The notes below the pieces were generated by a model. That model did no database searches. It was not told where the DNA came from and saw nothing but the letters and a program-made list of their open reading frames with translations. The position numbers and the translations under genes are program-made. Shown here piece after piece: positions 7,667 to 14,036 of a stretch of 14,036 nt of DNA (positions are counted from its first letter, which is position 1; every line of letters begins with the position of its first letter). The stretch comes from Deltaproteobacteria bacterium (GTDB taxonomy: Bacteria; Myxococcota; Myxococcia; Myxococcales; 40CM-4-68-19), in NCBI GenBank assembly GCA_018266095.1, contig JAFEBC010000227.1, forward strand, positions 1 through 14,036. The letters run 5' to 3'.

Positions 7667-9747
7667 GTCACAAGGCCGCCGTCTCCGTCGTCGTGACGCT
7701 GCACCAACCGGGCGAGCGCCTGGCGGAGACGCTGCGTGCCCTGCTGGAGCAGCGGCCGGACCCGCTCTCGCTGCGCCTGCTCGATGCGCGCCCAAAGCCG
7801 CAGCCGGTGCTCGCGGGCCTGGGGCTCGACGACGCGCTCGCCCGGGAGCTGGAGCGGGCGCACACGACGGTCGCCGCCGCGCCGGATCGGCATCCGGGTG
7901 CCCTGCGCGCCCAGGCGCTCTCGCTCTGCGATTCTCCGCTCGCGGTCCTGCTCGACGCCGAGTGCACGCCGGCCTCGCAGGGCTTCGTCCACGCGCTGCT
8001 CGAGCCTCTGCGGACAGACGCGGGGGTCGCCCTCGCGCTCGGGCGCCAGACCCCGCACGAGCGCTGCGACGCGCTGGGCAAGCGTCAGCTCGAGGCGCTG
8101 CACGCGCCCCTCTCGTCGCAACCGCGCGCGCGCATCGCCGATGGCGCCGGGGGCTGGACGCAGTGGACGCGCGAGCTGCACGCGCTCTGCACCTGCGATC
8201 TCGCCTGCGCGGCCATTCGAGTCGATGCGCTCCGGCGGCTCCAGCTCGCGCAGCTCCCGGGCGACCCGGCGCGTGAGCTCGCCGACGAGCGCCTCGCGCA
8301 GGCGGTCCTCGAGGCCGGTTGGACGCGCGTGTACGCAGCCGAGGCCGAGGCCCTGCGCACCTACGCCGCGCCGCCCGCGACCCGCCTCGCCGCGCTCCGC
8401 TCCCGCGCCGCCGCGCTCAAGAAGCAGCTCATCGCCCCCGCGCCAGCCGCGCTCGTGCAGGCCCCGGTCACCACCCGCCCCGAGCGCAGCGGCTTTCTCA
8501 CCGCCGCCGCCAGGCTGGCCCAGAAGAGCGCGCGCGCCGCCGAGGTGCTGCGCGACGAGGGCGCCCAGGCCGTGTTCGAGCGCCTGCGCCGCCCGGCCGA
8601 AGCCGCCGAGGGCCCGTGGTGGGATCAGCACCCGTACGATCTCTTGCGCGAGCCGCGCCGCGCCGTGCCGCCTCCGGCCCCCTCCGCGCTGAGCGCGCCG
8701 CTCACCATCTCCTTCGTGGTGCCCGCGTTCTTCAAGGGCTCCGGTGGGCACACCACCATCTTCCGCCTGGCGCAGAAGCTCGAGGCGCTCGGACACACCT
8801 GCCAGCTCGTGTTCACCTCCACGGAAGGCCTCTTGCCGCAGGTCCCCGTGCAGGTGCGTCAGCTCGTGCAGGAGCTCTTCGTGCCGCTGCGCGCGCGCGT
8901 GTTCCTGCACCACGGCGACCCGCTGCCGGACGCGGACGTGCACGTGGCCACGCACTGGGACACGGCCTACGTGGTCGATCGCCGCCGCAGGTCCGGCGCC
9001 GCGGCCTATCTGGTGCAAGACTGGGAGCCCGGCTTCTTCCCGATCGGCACGGCGTCGGCGCTGGTCGAGGAGACGTATCGGCTGGGCTTCCAGCACGTCT
9101 GCGCCGGCCCGTGGCTCGAGCAGCGCCTGCGCAGCGAATTCCAAGCGCGCGCCTCCCACTTCCTGCTCGGCGTCGAGCCCTCCGACTACTTCGTGCCCGA
9201 GGCCGCCACCGCGCCTCCCGCGGGCGGACGCATCGCCGTGTACCTGCGCCCGTTCACTGCGCGCCGCGGCTTCGAGCTGGTGGCCCTCGCGCTGGCTGAG
9301 GTGAAGCGCCAGCGTCCACAGCTCGAGGTGAGCGTGTACGGGAGCGATCCGACCAAGCTCGACCTGCCCTTCGAGGCCCACAAGCGCGGCGTCCTCGCCC
9401 ACGCCGAGCTGCGCGCGCTCTACGCCAGCTCCACCCTCGGCCTCTCGTGCTCGCTCTCGAACTACTCGCTCGTGCCCCAGGAGATGATGGCGTGCGGCCT
9501 CCCGGTGGTGGAGATCGACGCGCCCTCGACGCGCGCCTTGTTCGAGCCCGAGCGCGACGTGGTGCTCGCGCCCCCTGCGCCCCTGGGGTACGCCGCCGCC
9601 ATCCTGCGCCTGCTCGACGACGCCGAGCTGCGGGCCACGCTGCGCCAGAGCGGTCTCCAGCGAGTCCGCGCGCTCACCTGGGACGCCGCCGCGAAGCAGC
9701 TCGAGTCGGGCCTGCGCAAGGCCGTCGCGCACGCGCTGGGCGTGTGA
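7663..9747 (+). CDS. fusion: GT2-like module plus WsaF-like GT4 glycosyltransferase
   Basis: GTG 7663 overlaps the previous stop (GTGA) and has AGGGAG at 7654-7659 upstream, giving 694 residues; an in-frame GTG at 7636 has no such site. Residues about 5-230 look like a weakened GT2 fold: AVSVVVTLHQPGERL at 6-20 and LLDAECTP at 96-103 in place of the DxD site. A linker (about 230-345) is basic and helical, with ARAAEVLRDEGAQAVFERLR. From residue 347 a GT-B module of the WsaF/GT4 rhamnosyltransferase type begins: LTISFVVPAFFKGSGGHTT, then YLVQDWEPGFFP (449-460) and QEMMACGLPVVE (606-615), the donor-binding region near the end. WsaF-type enzymes add rhamnose in S-layer glycan assembly. This gene closes the transferase run. 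The C-terminal assignment is firm at family level; the activity of the N-terminal module is uncertain. Confidence 0.87.
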   Translation: MSHKAAVSVVVTLHQPGERLAETLRALLEQRPDPLSLRLLDARPKPQPVLAGLGLDDALARELERAHTTVAAAPDRHPGALRAQALSLCDSPLAVLLDAECTPASQGFVHALLEPLRTDAGVALALGRQTPHERCDALGKRQLEALHAPLSSQPRARIADGAGGWTQWTRELHALCTCDLACAAIRVDALRRLQLAQLPGDPARELADERLAQAVLEAGWTRVYAAEAEALRTYAAPPATRLAALRSRAAALKKQLIAPAPAALVQAPVTTRPERSGFLTAAARLAQKSARAAEVLRDEGAQAVFERLRRPAEAAEGPWWDQHPYDLLREPRRAVPPPAPSALSAPLTISFVVPAFFKGSGGHTTIFRLAQKLEALGHTCQLVFTSTEGLLPQVPVQVRQLVQELFVPLRARVFLHHGDPLPDADVHVATHWDTAYVVDRRRRSGAAAYLVQDWEPGFFPIGTASALVEETYRLGFQHVCAGPWLEQRLRSEFQARASHFLLGVEPSDYFVPEAATAPPAGGRIAVYLRPFTARRGFELVALALAEVKRQRPQLEVSVYGSDPTKLDLPFEAHKRGVLAHAELRALYASSTLGLSCSLSNYSLVPQEMMACGLPVVEIDAPSTRALFEPERDVVLAPPAPLGYAAAILRLLDDAELRATLRQSGLQRVRALTWDAAAKQLESGLRKAVAHALGV

Positions 9748-9797
9748 CTCCGCGCCCCTGCGTGCCGGCCCGCCGGCGCCGCGGTCACAGTCGCGCA

Positions 9798-9827
9798 TTG
9801 ACAGGTGCCGCACCAAGTCACTAGGTT
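9798..9827 (+). promoter_or_regulatory. sigma70-type promoter for the UDP-xylose synthase gene
   Basis: A perfect -35 box TTGACA (9798-9803) is followed after 18 nt by TAGGTT (9822-9827). Transcription would begin near 9834, leaving a leader of about 30 nt before ATG 9865. It lies in the 117-bp gap after the last glycosyltransferase gene, so the decarboxylase gene can be expressed independently of the operon. Seen directly in sequence; activity is inferred. Confidence 0.6.
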
Positions 9828-9864
9828 GCGCCGCCCTCGGTCCACGCGAGGGCTCGAGGAGTTC

Positions 9865-10803
<939 letters not shown>

Positions 10804-10839
10804 CTTCCGGACCTCACCTTCCCGAACGCCGGAAGGTCC
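10804..10839. terminator. stem-loop between convergent genes, possible bidirectional terminator
   Basis: Just after the stop at 10803 there are overlapping inverted repeats: ACCTTCC (10816-10822) with GGAAGGT (10831-10837), loop 8 nt, or alternatively CTTCCGG (10804-10810) with CCGGAAG (10829-10835), extendable by GGACCT/AGGTCC. The site lies between convergent genes, the right place for a shared terminator. There is no run of T on either strand, so intrinsic termination would be weak. Confidence 0.35.
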
Positions 10840-10920
10840 ACCGCCGGAGGCGCAACCCGCCCTGTGCCCCGGGACCGCGATCAGCCGCCGGCCTCAGACT
10901 CAGAGCGAGCGGATACGAAC

Positions 10921-11937
10921 CTACGGAAGAAGGAGGACCTTCCCGAAGTTCTCCCGCGCCGCCAGCCGCGCGTGCGCCTTCGGCGCCTCCGAGAACGGCA
11001 CTTCCAGATCGATGATGGCCTTGAACTTCCCCTCCGCGAAGCCCTTCACGATCTCGCGCAGCTCCGCCTGCATCATCTCCGGCTCGTCCCAGAGCTGGCC
11101 GAGGTTGATCCCGAACACGCCCTTGTTGTCCATCATCAGGCGGATCGCGTGGAAGAACGGCATCCCGATGATCGCCTTGGCCGCGTGAAAGAGGTTGGGC
11201 TTGTCGCCCGGCGTCATCGCGGACACGCCGAACATCATCAGCTTCCCGGTCTTCTTCAGGCAGCGGTACGACTTCTTGAAGCTGTTCCCGCCGACCGCGT
11301 CGATGGCGATGTCCACGCCCTTGCCATTCGTGATCCGCTTCACGCCCGCCTCGAAGTCCTCCGTGCGGTAGTCGATGACGTGCGCGCACCCGAGCTCCTT
11401 GAGCCGCGCGTGCTTGCTGGCCGACGCCGTGCCGATCGCCTCCGCGCCGAACGCCTTGCAGATCTGCACCGCCGCCGTCCCCACGCCGCCCGCGGCCGCC
11501 TGCACCAGCACGCGCTGGCCCTTCTTCAAGTGCCCGAGCTCGACCAGCATGTGCCACGCCGTCATCCACTGCACCGGAATGGCCGCGCCCTCCGAGAACG
11601 ACATCGAATCCGGCATCTTGGTGATGATGTTCTCGTCCTGCACCACCACGTCTGCATAGCCGCCGAAGCGGATCATCGTCAGCACGCGATCGCCCACGGC
11701 CAGCGTCTTCACGCCCTCGCCGAGCTGATCGACCACGCCCGAGACCTCGTACCCGGGCACGAACGGAATCGGCGGCGCATCCTTGTAGAACCCCTGCCGC
11801 GCGACGGTGTCGGCAAAGTTCACCCCCGACGCCTTCACCCGAATGCGCACCTGCCCAGCCGCCGGCACCGGATCGGCCGCCTCCCGCAGAGAGAGGACAT
11901 CAGGGCCGCCGGTCTTGGGGATCCAGATCTGTCGCAT
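10921..11937 (-). CDS. zinc-free MDR oxidoreductase (quinone oxidoreductase / VAT-1-like)
   Basis: From ATG 11937 the protein is 338 residues, normal for medium-chain reductases. The N-terminal GroES-like half has VNFADTVARQGFY (39-51), VPGYEVSGVV (60-69) and GDRVLTMIRFGGYAD (82-96). The Rossmann half has VLVQAAAGGVGTAAVQ (143-158), the AAGGVG form of the NADPH-binding loop. The cysteine and histidine zinc ligands of alcohol dehydrogenases are absent, pointing to the quinone-oxidoreductase subgroup. Such enzymes reduce quinones or other activated double bonds with NADPH; the substrate is unknown. An in-frame GTG at 11964 would add nine residues (MRQWVTFAR) that look unlike the family. ATG 11937 has no Shine-Dalgarno sequence but a promoter 7 nt upstream, so the mRNA may be leaderless. 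The gene converges on the UDP-xylose synthase gene and is functionally separate from the glycan locus. Confidence 0.88.
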   Translation of the reverse strand: MRQIWIPKTGGPDVLSLREAADPVPAAGQVRIRVKASGVNFADTVARQGFYKDAPPIPFVPGYEVSGVVDQLGEGVKTLAVGDRVLTMIRFGGYADVVVQDENIITKMPDSMSFSEGAAIPVQWMTAWHMLVELGHLKKGQRVLVQAAAGGVGTAAVQICKAFGAEAIGTASASKHARLKELGCAHVIDYRTEDFEAGVKRITNGKGVDIAIDAVGGNSFKKSYRCLKKTGKLMMFGVSAMTPGDKPNLFHAAKAIIGMPFFHAIRLMMDNKGVFGINLGQLWDEPEMMQAELREIVKGFAEGKFKAIIDLEVPFSEAPKAHARLAARENFGKVLLLP

Positions 11938-11944
11938 GCGCGCG

Positions 11945-11971
11945 AACGTAACCCATTGGCGCACGTGTCAA
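11945..11971 (-). promoter_or_regulatory. promoter of the MDR oxidoreductase gene, probably leaderless
   Basis: On the minus strand TTGACA (11971-11966) is followed by 15 nt and TACGTT (11950-11945); ATG 11937 begins 7 nt further on. The -35 match is perfect, the -10 keeps T1, A2 and T6, and the spacer is short. Transcription would start at or next to the start codon, consistent with the missing ribosome site. Confidence 0.4.
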
Positions 11972-11976
11972 CGCCG

Positions 11977-11996
11977 CATCGGTGAGGCGACCGATG
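11977..11996. repeat. short inverted repeat (7-bp arms, 6-nt loop)
   Basis: CATCGGT (11977-11983) and ACCGATG (11990-11996) are perfect inverted arms around GAGGCG. The site lies just upstream of the -35 box of the minus-strand oxidoreductase promoter, where an operator would fit. Binding by a regulator is only a possibility. Confidence 0.4.
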
Positions 11997-12002
11997 TCGG
12001 AT

Positions 12003-12043
12003 TCCTTTGCACCCCGAAGAACAACTGGAACCCGTGCAAAGGA
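12003..12043. repeat. perfect 10-bp inverted repeat with 21-nt spacer
   Basis: TCCTTTGCAC (12003-12012) is the exact reverse complement of GTGCAAAGGA (12034-12043). The right arm lies inside the inverted hydrolase remnant, at the place where the remnant differs from the intact gene by a one-base deletion. It is relatively A/T-rich for this genome, so it is less likely than GC-only arms to be chance. Confidence 0.5.
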
Positions 12044-12116
12044 TGACGAGCGGGCCGGTGCCCTCCGAATGCCGGGCACTGCGACACCGTCCTCTGACGA
12101 CGGAGAGGACATGGTG
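12027..12116 (-). pseudogene. inverted remnant of the 5' end of an alpha/beta-hydrolase gene
   Basis: Read on the minus strand, 12056-12040 is identical over 17 bases to 12414-12430 in the intact hydrolase gene, which encodes GPLVIL before the HGFP motif. Similarity continues on both sides: GAGGGC just before it (12065-12060), and TGCAC-GG-TTCC after it (to 12027) against TGCATGGTTTCC. CACCATGTCC is also shared, covering the start codon (12116-12107 here, 12347-12356 in the gene). The distance from ATG to the 17-base block is 56 nt here and 63 nt in the gene, and one base is missing just after the block, so the frame is broken at least twice. A decoded frame gives SARHSEGTGPLVIL, close to the N-terminus of hydrolases. 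Nothing beyond the first ~30 codons is detectable. It is a decayed partial inverted duplicate or the relic of a paralogue. Confidence 0.6.
12089..12110. repeat. short inverted repeat (7-bp arms, 8-nt loop)
   Basis: GTCCTCT (12089-12095) and AGAGGAC (12104-12110) are perfect inverted arms around GACGACGG. The repeat sits at the start-codon end of the inverted hydrolase remnant. No function can be assigned. Confidence 0.35.
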
Positions 12117-12168
12117 CGCGCCCCGCAGCCTCGTCGCGCCTCCACGCGGACAAAGAGCGGGCCCGTGG

Positions 12169-12288
12169 CGTGGGGAGGGAACGCGCGAAGTTGAGGCGCG
12201 GCACATCAAGGCGTTGAACGGAGCTCAGCGCTCGCGGATGCGAGCGCGGTCGTGCCGCAAGCCTTCTCGGAGCGCGGCCCTCCCCACG
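12169..12288. other. nested stem element, candidate structured RNA or cruciform
   Basis: Three perfect inverted pairs are nested in the right order for one fold. The outer arms are CGTGGGGAGGG (12169-12179) and CCCTCCCCACG (12278-12288), 11 bp. The middle arms are GCGGCAC (12198-12204) and GTGCCGC (12252-12258), 7 bp, extended by AGGC/GCCT (12194-12197 with 12261-12264) across an AA bulge. The inner hairpin is GCGCTCGC (12228-12235) with GCGAGCGC (12240-12247), 8 bp, loop GGAT. A further CGCGC/GCGCG pair (12182-12186 with 12272-12276) fits between outer and middle stems, and TCAA/TTGA (12206-12209 with 12214-12217) inside. The element ends 62 nt before the hydrolase start codon. It has no U-run, so it is not a standard terminator. 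I recognise no known riboswitch or ncRNA class. Confidence 0.4.
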
Positions 12289-12350
12289 GCGCGGGTCCGC
12301 GGAGATGCAACCCGCAGGACCGAAGACGCCCGTTCGAGTACGCTCTCACC

Positions 12351-13181
12351 ATGTCCACGCTCGCGTTCGCCCAAGTGAACGGTTTCAAGCAAGCCTACTT
12401 GGAGGAGGGCTTAGGCCCGCTCGTCATCCTCGTGCATGGTTTCCCCGACACCGCGCACACGTGGGACAAGATCCGCCCCGCCATCGCCGCCGCCGGTTTC
12501 CGCGCCGTGACCCCGTTCCTGCGCGGCCACTTCCCCAGCGAACCCGCGCCCGACGGCAAGCAGACCATCGAAGCCATCGGCAGCGACGTGCTCGCGCTCA
12601 TCGACGCACTCGGCGAGGAGCAGGCCGTGCTCATCGGCCACGACTGGGGCGCCGCGGCCGTGTTCGCGGCCACCATGAGCGATCCCGCGAAGGTCAAGAA
12701 GCTCATCACCGTCGCCATCCCGCACGCGAGCGGCGTCATCCCCTGGCCGCGCATCCTCTGGGGCGCGCGCCACTTCCTGCGCTTCCAGTTGCCGGACACC
12801 GAGAAGATGATCCGCGCCAACGACTTCGCGCACATCGACGAGCTCTTGCGCCGCTGGTCGCCGCGCTGGAATCCGGGTCCCGAGGAGAGCGCGGACGTGA
12901 AGGAGTGCTATCGCCATCCGGGCAGCCTGGAGGCCGCGCTGGGGCACTACCGCGCCATGCGTCCGCGCGATGTCGCGACGCTCTCGCGGCCCATCACCGT
13001 GCCCGCATGGGCGATCAGCGGCGATCACGATCCGGCCACGCGCCACATCGACTTCCACCGCGCGCGGCCTGCGTACCGCGCGAGCTATGAAGTCGTGAAG
13101 CACCCAGGCGGCCACTTCCTGCACCGCGAATATCCGGGCATCTTCGAGCGCGAGATCGTGCGCATCCTGAAGGTCGCGTAA
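12351..13181 (+). CDS. alpha/beta hydrolase, epoxide hydrolase-like
   Basis: From ATG 12351 the protein is 276 residues with no signal peptide. HGFPDTAHTW (29-38) contains the oxyanion-hole HGFP motif. GHDWGAAA (96-103) is the nucleophile elbow with Asp98 in place of serine, typical of epoxide hydrolases and haloalkane dehalogenases. SGDHDPAT (223-230) supplies the acid (Asp225 or Asp227), and PGGHFLHRE (252-260) the catalytic His255. The cap region (about 130-215) contains GHYRAMRP with Tyr200, a likely epoxide-polarising tyrosine, which favours epoxide hydrolase over dehalogenase. Such enzymes hydrolyse epoxides to diols through an alkyl-enzyme ester. The in-frame start at 12252 would run through the stem element and give an atypical arginine-rich leader, so it is rejected. 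No Shine-Dalgarno sequence is present; a TACGCT box lies 6 nt upstream. The reductase gene follows 19 nt after the stop, probably in one transcript. Confidence 0.88.
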   Translation: MSTLAFAQVNGFKQAYLEEGLGPLVILVHGFPDTAHTWDKIRPAIAAAGFRAVTPFLRGHFPSEPAPDGKQTIEAIGSDVLALIDALGEEQAVLIGHDWGAAAVFAATMSDPAKVKKLITVAIPHASGVIPWPRILWGARHFLRFQLPDTEKMIRANDFAHIDELLRRWSPRWNPGPEESADVKECYRHPGSLEAALGHYRAMRPRDVATLSRPITVPAWAISGDHDPATRHIDFHRARPAYRASYEVVKHPGGHFLHREYPGIFEREIVRILKVA

Positions 13182-13200
13182 CGCCACACAGGAGACACCC

Positions 13201-13839
13201 ATGCGCAAGCTCGTCGTCGGCGCCCAGCTCTCGCTCGATGGAGTCATGCAGTCCGCCCACGGACCGTCCGAGGACACGAGCGGCGGCTTCGCGCTCGGCG
13301 GCTGGATCGTGCCGTTCCGCAGCAAGGAAGGCGGCGAAGAGCTCGCGCGCATGATGGAGCCGCCGTTCGATCTGCTCCTCGGCCGCAAGACGTACGAGAA
13401 CTTCGCGGGCTACTGGCCCAAGCAGGACGAGAACGGCCCCGCGGGGTGGATCGCGCGCAAGTTCAACGCGTGCAGGAAGTACGTCGTGTCAGGCTCAGGG
13501 AAGGTCGACCTGCGCTGGTCCGGCAGCGTGCTCCTGCGCAGCGTGGACGACGTGAAGAAGCTGAAAGAGCAAGATGGGCCGCAGCTCCTGACGCAGGGGA
13601 GCCCGATCCTGGCGCAAGCGCTCCTCGCGCACGATCTCGTCGACGCGCTGACCCTCTTCCTCGCGCCCGCCGTGGTCGGGAGCGGCAAGCGCCTCTGGGC
13701 GGAGGGCTCGGCTCCGCGCGCGTTCAAGCTCACCTCCTCGCGCGTCGCGTCATCGGGGACGATCATCGCGCACTACGACAAGGCCGGCGCGCTGCAGACG
13801 GGCAGCATGACCGCCGACGCGCCGAAAACCCGCTCATAA
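13201..13839 (+). CDS. dihydrofolate reductase / RibD C-terminal-like reductase
   Basis: The 212-residue protein has the compact fold signature of the RibD-C/DHFR-like family: RKLVVGAQLSLDGVM at the N-terminus, LLLGRKTYENF (58-68), GSPILAQALLAHDLVDAL (133-150), then LAPAVVGSGKRLW (about 154-166), the usual glycine-rich NADPH-site ending. These stand-alone proteins are annotated as DHFR-family reductases, but most lack proven substrates, and the RibD deaminase half is absent. The last ~20 residues (from about GALQTGS on) are polar and probably disordered. ATG 13201 has AGGAGA (13190-13195) 5 nt upstream. The gene starts 19 nt after the hydrolase stop and is likely co-transcribed with it. Whether the two share a pathway is not shown by the sequence. 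Confidence 0.88.
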   Translation: MRKLVVGAQLSLDGVMQSAHGPSEDTSGGFALGGWIVPFRSKEGGEELARMMEPPFDLLLGRKTYENFAGYWPKQDENGPAGWIARKFNACRKYVVSGSGKVDLRWSGSVLLRSVDDVKKLKEQDGPQLLTQGSPILAQALLAHDLVDALTLFLAPAVVGSGKRLWAEGSAPRAFKLTSSRVASSGTIIAHYDKAGALQTGSMTADAPKTRS

Positions 13840-13842
13840 GTC

Positions 13843-13870
13843 TTGCCGCCTCGCAGGGCCCAAGTAGTGT
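13843..13870 (+). promoter_or_regulatory. promoter of the PreT-like gene, probably leaderless
   Basis: TTGCCG (13843-13848), a 16-nt spacer and TAGTGT (13865-13870) lie directly before the gene, with only TGCGCG between the -10 box and ATG 13877. Transcription would start at the start codon, and no Shine-Dalgarno sequence is present. The boxes match consensus at four and three of six positions, so this is moderate evidence. Confidence 0.4.
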
Positions 13871-13876
13871 TGCGCG

Positions 13877-14036
13877 ATGGCCTTCTCGATCCCCACTCCT
13901 CGCGCGCCCTTCCAAGAGCTGACGCCCGCTCTCACCCCCGACCAGGCCGCCGCCGAGGCCAACCGCTGCCTCTACTGCTACGACGCGCCGTGCATCCGCG
14001 CCTGCCCAACCGAGATCGATATCCCGACCTTCATCA
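13877..14036 (+). CDS. preT: PreT/GltD-like iron-sulfur flavoprotein, N-terminal part (cut by window)
   Basis: Only the first 53 codons are present. ELTPALTPDQAAAEANRC is followed by a ferredoxin-like cluster motif with Cys31, Cys34, Cys39 and Cys43 (CX2CX4CX3CP) and ends in TEIDIPTFI. This arrangement, with YDAPC between the cysteines and IDIPTFI after them, is that of PreT, the small FAD/NAD(P)H subunit of dihydropyrimidine dehydrogenase, and the related N-terminus of glutamate synthase small subunits. PreT passes electrons from NADH to PreA for uracil and thymine reduction. The DAPC form favours the PreT branch over GltD, but without the rest of the gene and a preA neighbour the symbol is provisional. 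ATG 13877 has no ribosome site and lies 6 nt after a -10 box, 37 nt after the previous stop. Confidence 0.75.
   Translation, partial: MAFSIPTPRAPFQELTPALTPDQAAAEANRCLYCYDAPCIRACPTEIDIPTFI

Larger units (their letters stand above)
11938..12350. other. 413-bp intergenic region without an intact gene
   Basis: No reading frame here looks like a natural protein: translations are arginine/serine-rich and have no family motifs except one short hydrolase-like fragment on the minus strand (annotated separately). The stretch holds the promoter of the divergent oxidoreductase gene at its left end, an inverted hydrolase gene remnant, several inverted repeats, a nested stem element, and a possible -10 box (TACGCT, 12339-12344) 6 nt before the hydrolase ATG at 12351. 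Confidence 0.7.

Noticed and set aside
9805..9864. Longer N-terminus for the UDP-xylose synthase
   Set aside because: The added 20 residues precede the NAD-binding strand, are not SDR-like, and overlap the promoter -10 region.
11938..11964. GTG start at 11964 for the oxidoreductase
   Set aside because: The added residues overlap the -10 box and do not resemble the family; MRQIW at 11937 fits the usual N-terminus.
12048..12163. Direct repeat GAGCGGGCC at 12048-12056 and 12155-12163
   Set aside because: Nine GC-rich bases twice within about 100 bp is easily explained by composition.
12228..12247. GC-rich 8-bp hairpin considered as an intrinsic terminator
   Set aside because: No T-run follows on either strand, and it is nested in larger stems; it is reported as part of the structured element instead.
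12252..12350. Longer hydrolase starting at 12252
   Set aside because: The extra 33 residues are arginine-rich, run through the nested stem element, and precede the normal family N-terminus.
12007..12378. Small open frames in the intergenic gap, both strands
   Set aside because: No ribosome sites, no motifs, biased arginine/serine composition; the only meaningful similarity is the frame-broken hydrolase fragment.

Overview
The window is very GC-rich (strong G/C at third codon positions, many GTG starts, long antisense open frames). Together with the gene content this suggests a delta-proteobacterium in the broad sense, most likely Myxococcota. That placement is an inference from composition and gene style; there is no rRNA or other marker here. 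No tRNA, rRNA, CRISPR array, transposase or phage gene was seen.

Left part (1-10803): a surface-polysaccharide or glycan assembly locus. On the minus strand, a WecE-type sugar aminotransferase (839-1960) is followed 7 nt later by a GtrB/ArnC-like polyprenyl-phosphate glycosyltransferase (1-831) that runs off the window. Diverging from them on the plus strand is a tight run of six genes (2049-9747): a rhamnosyltransferase-like GT2, a short divergent GT2-like protein, a GalE-like epimerase, a GT2 with a long C-terminal extension, a two-module GT2, and a fusion of a GT2-like module to a WsaF-like GT4. Most junctions are GTGA or ATGA stop/start overlaps. A UDP-glucuronate decarboxylase (UDP-xylose synthase) gene follows at 9865-10803 with its own good promoter. 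The sugar enzymes would supply nucleotide-sugar donors (a 4-amino-4,6-dideoxyhexose, epimerised hexose, UDP-xylose), and the transferases would assemble a heteroglycan. No flippase, polymerase, ABC exporter or initiating phosphosugar transferase is visible, so the locus must continue outside the window.

Right part (10804-14036): genes unrelated to glycans. A zinc-free quinone-oxidoreductase-like MDR gene (10921-11937, minus) converges on the UDP-xylose synthase gene across a hairpin. A 413-bp stretch without an intact gene (11938-12350) holds an inverted, decayed fragment of an alpha/beta-hydrolase gene and several inverted repeats, including a nested set of stems at 12169-12288. Then come an epoxide-hydrolase-like alpha/beta hydrolase (12351-13181), a DHFR/RibD-C-like reductase (13201-13839) and the 5' end of a PreT/GltD-like iron-sulfur flavoprotein gene (13877 to the edge).

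The most unusual material is the 11938-12350 intergenic region and the set of divergent or fused glycosyltransferase modules. Several genes in the right part appear to be transcribed from promoters that place the start codon at or near the RNA 5' end.
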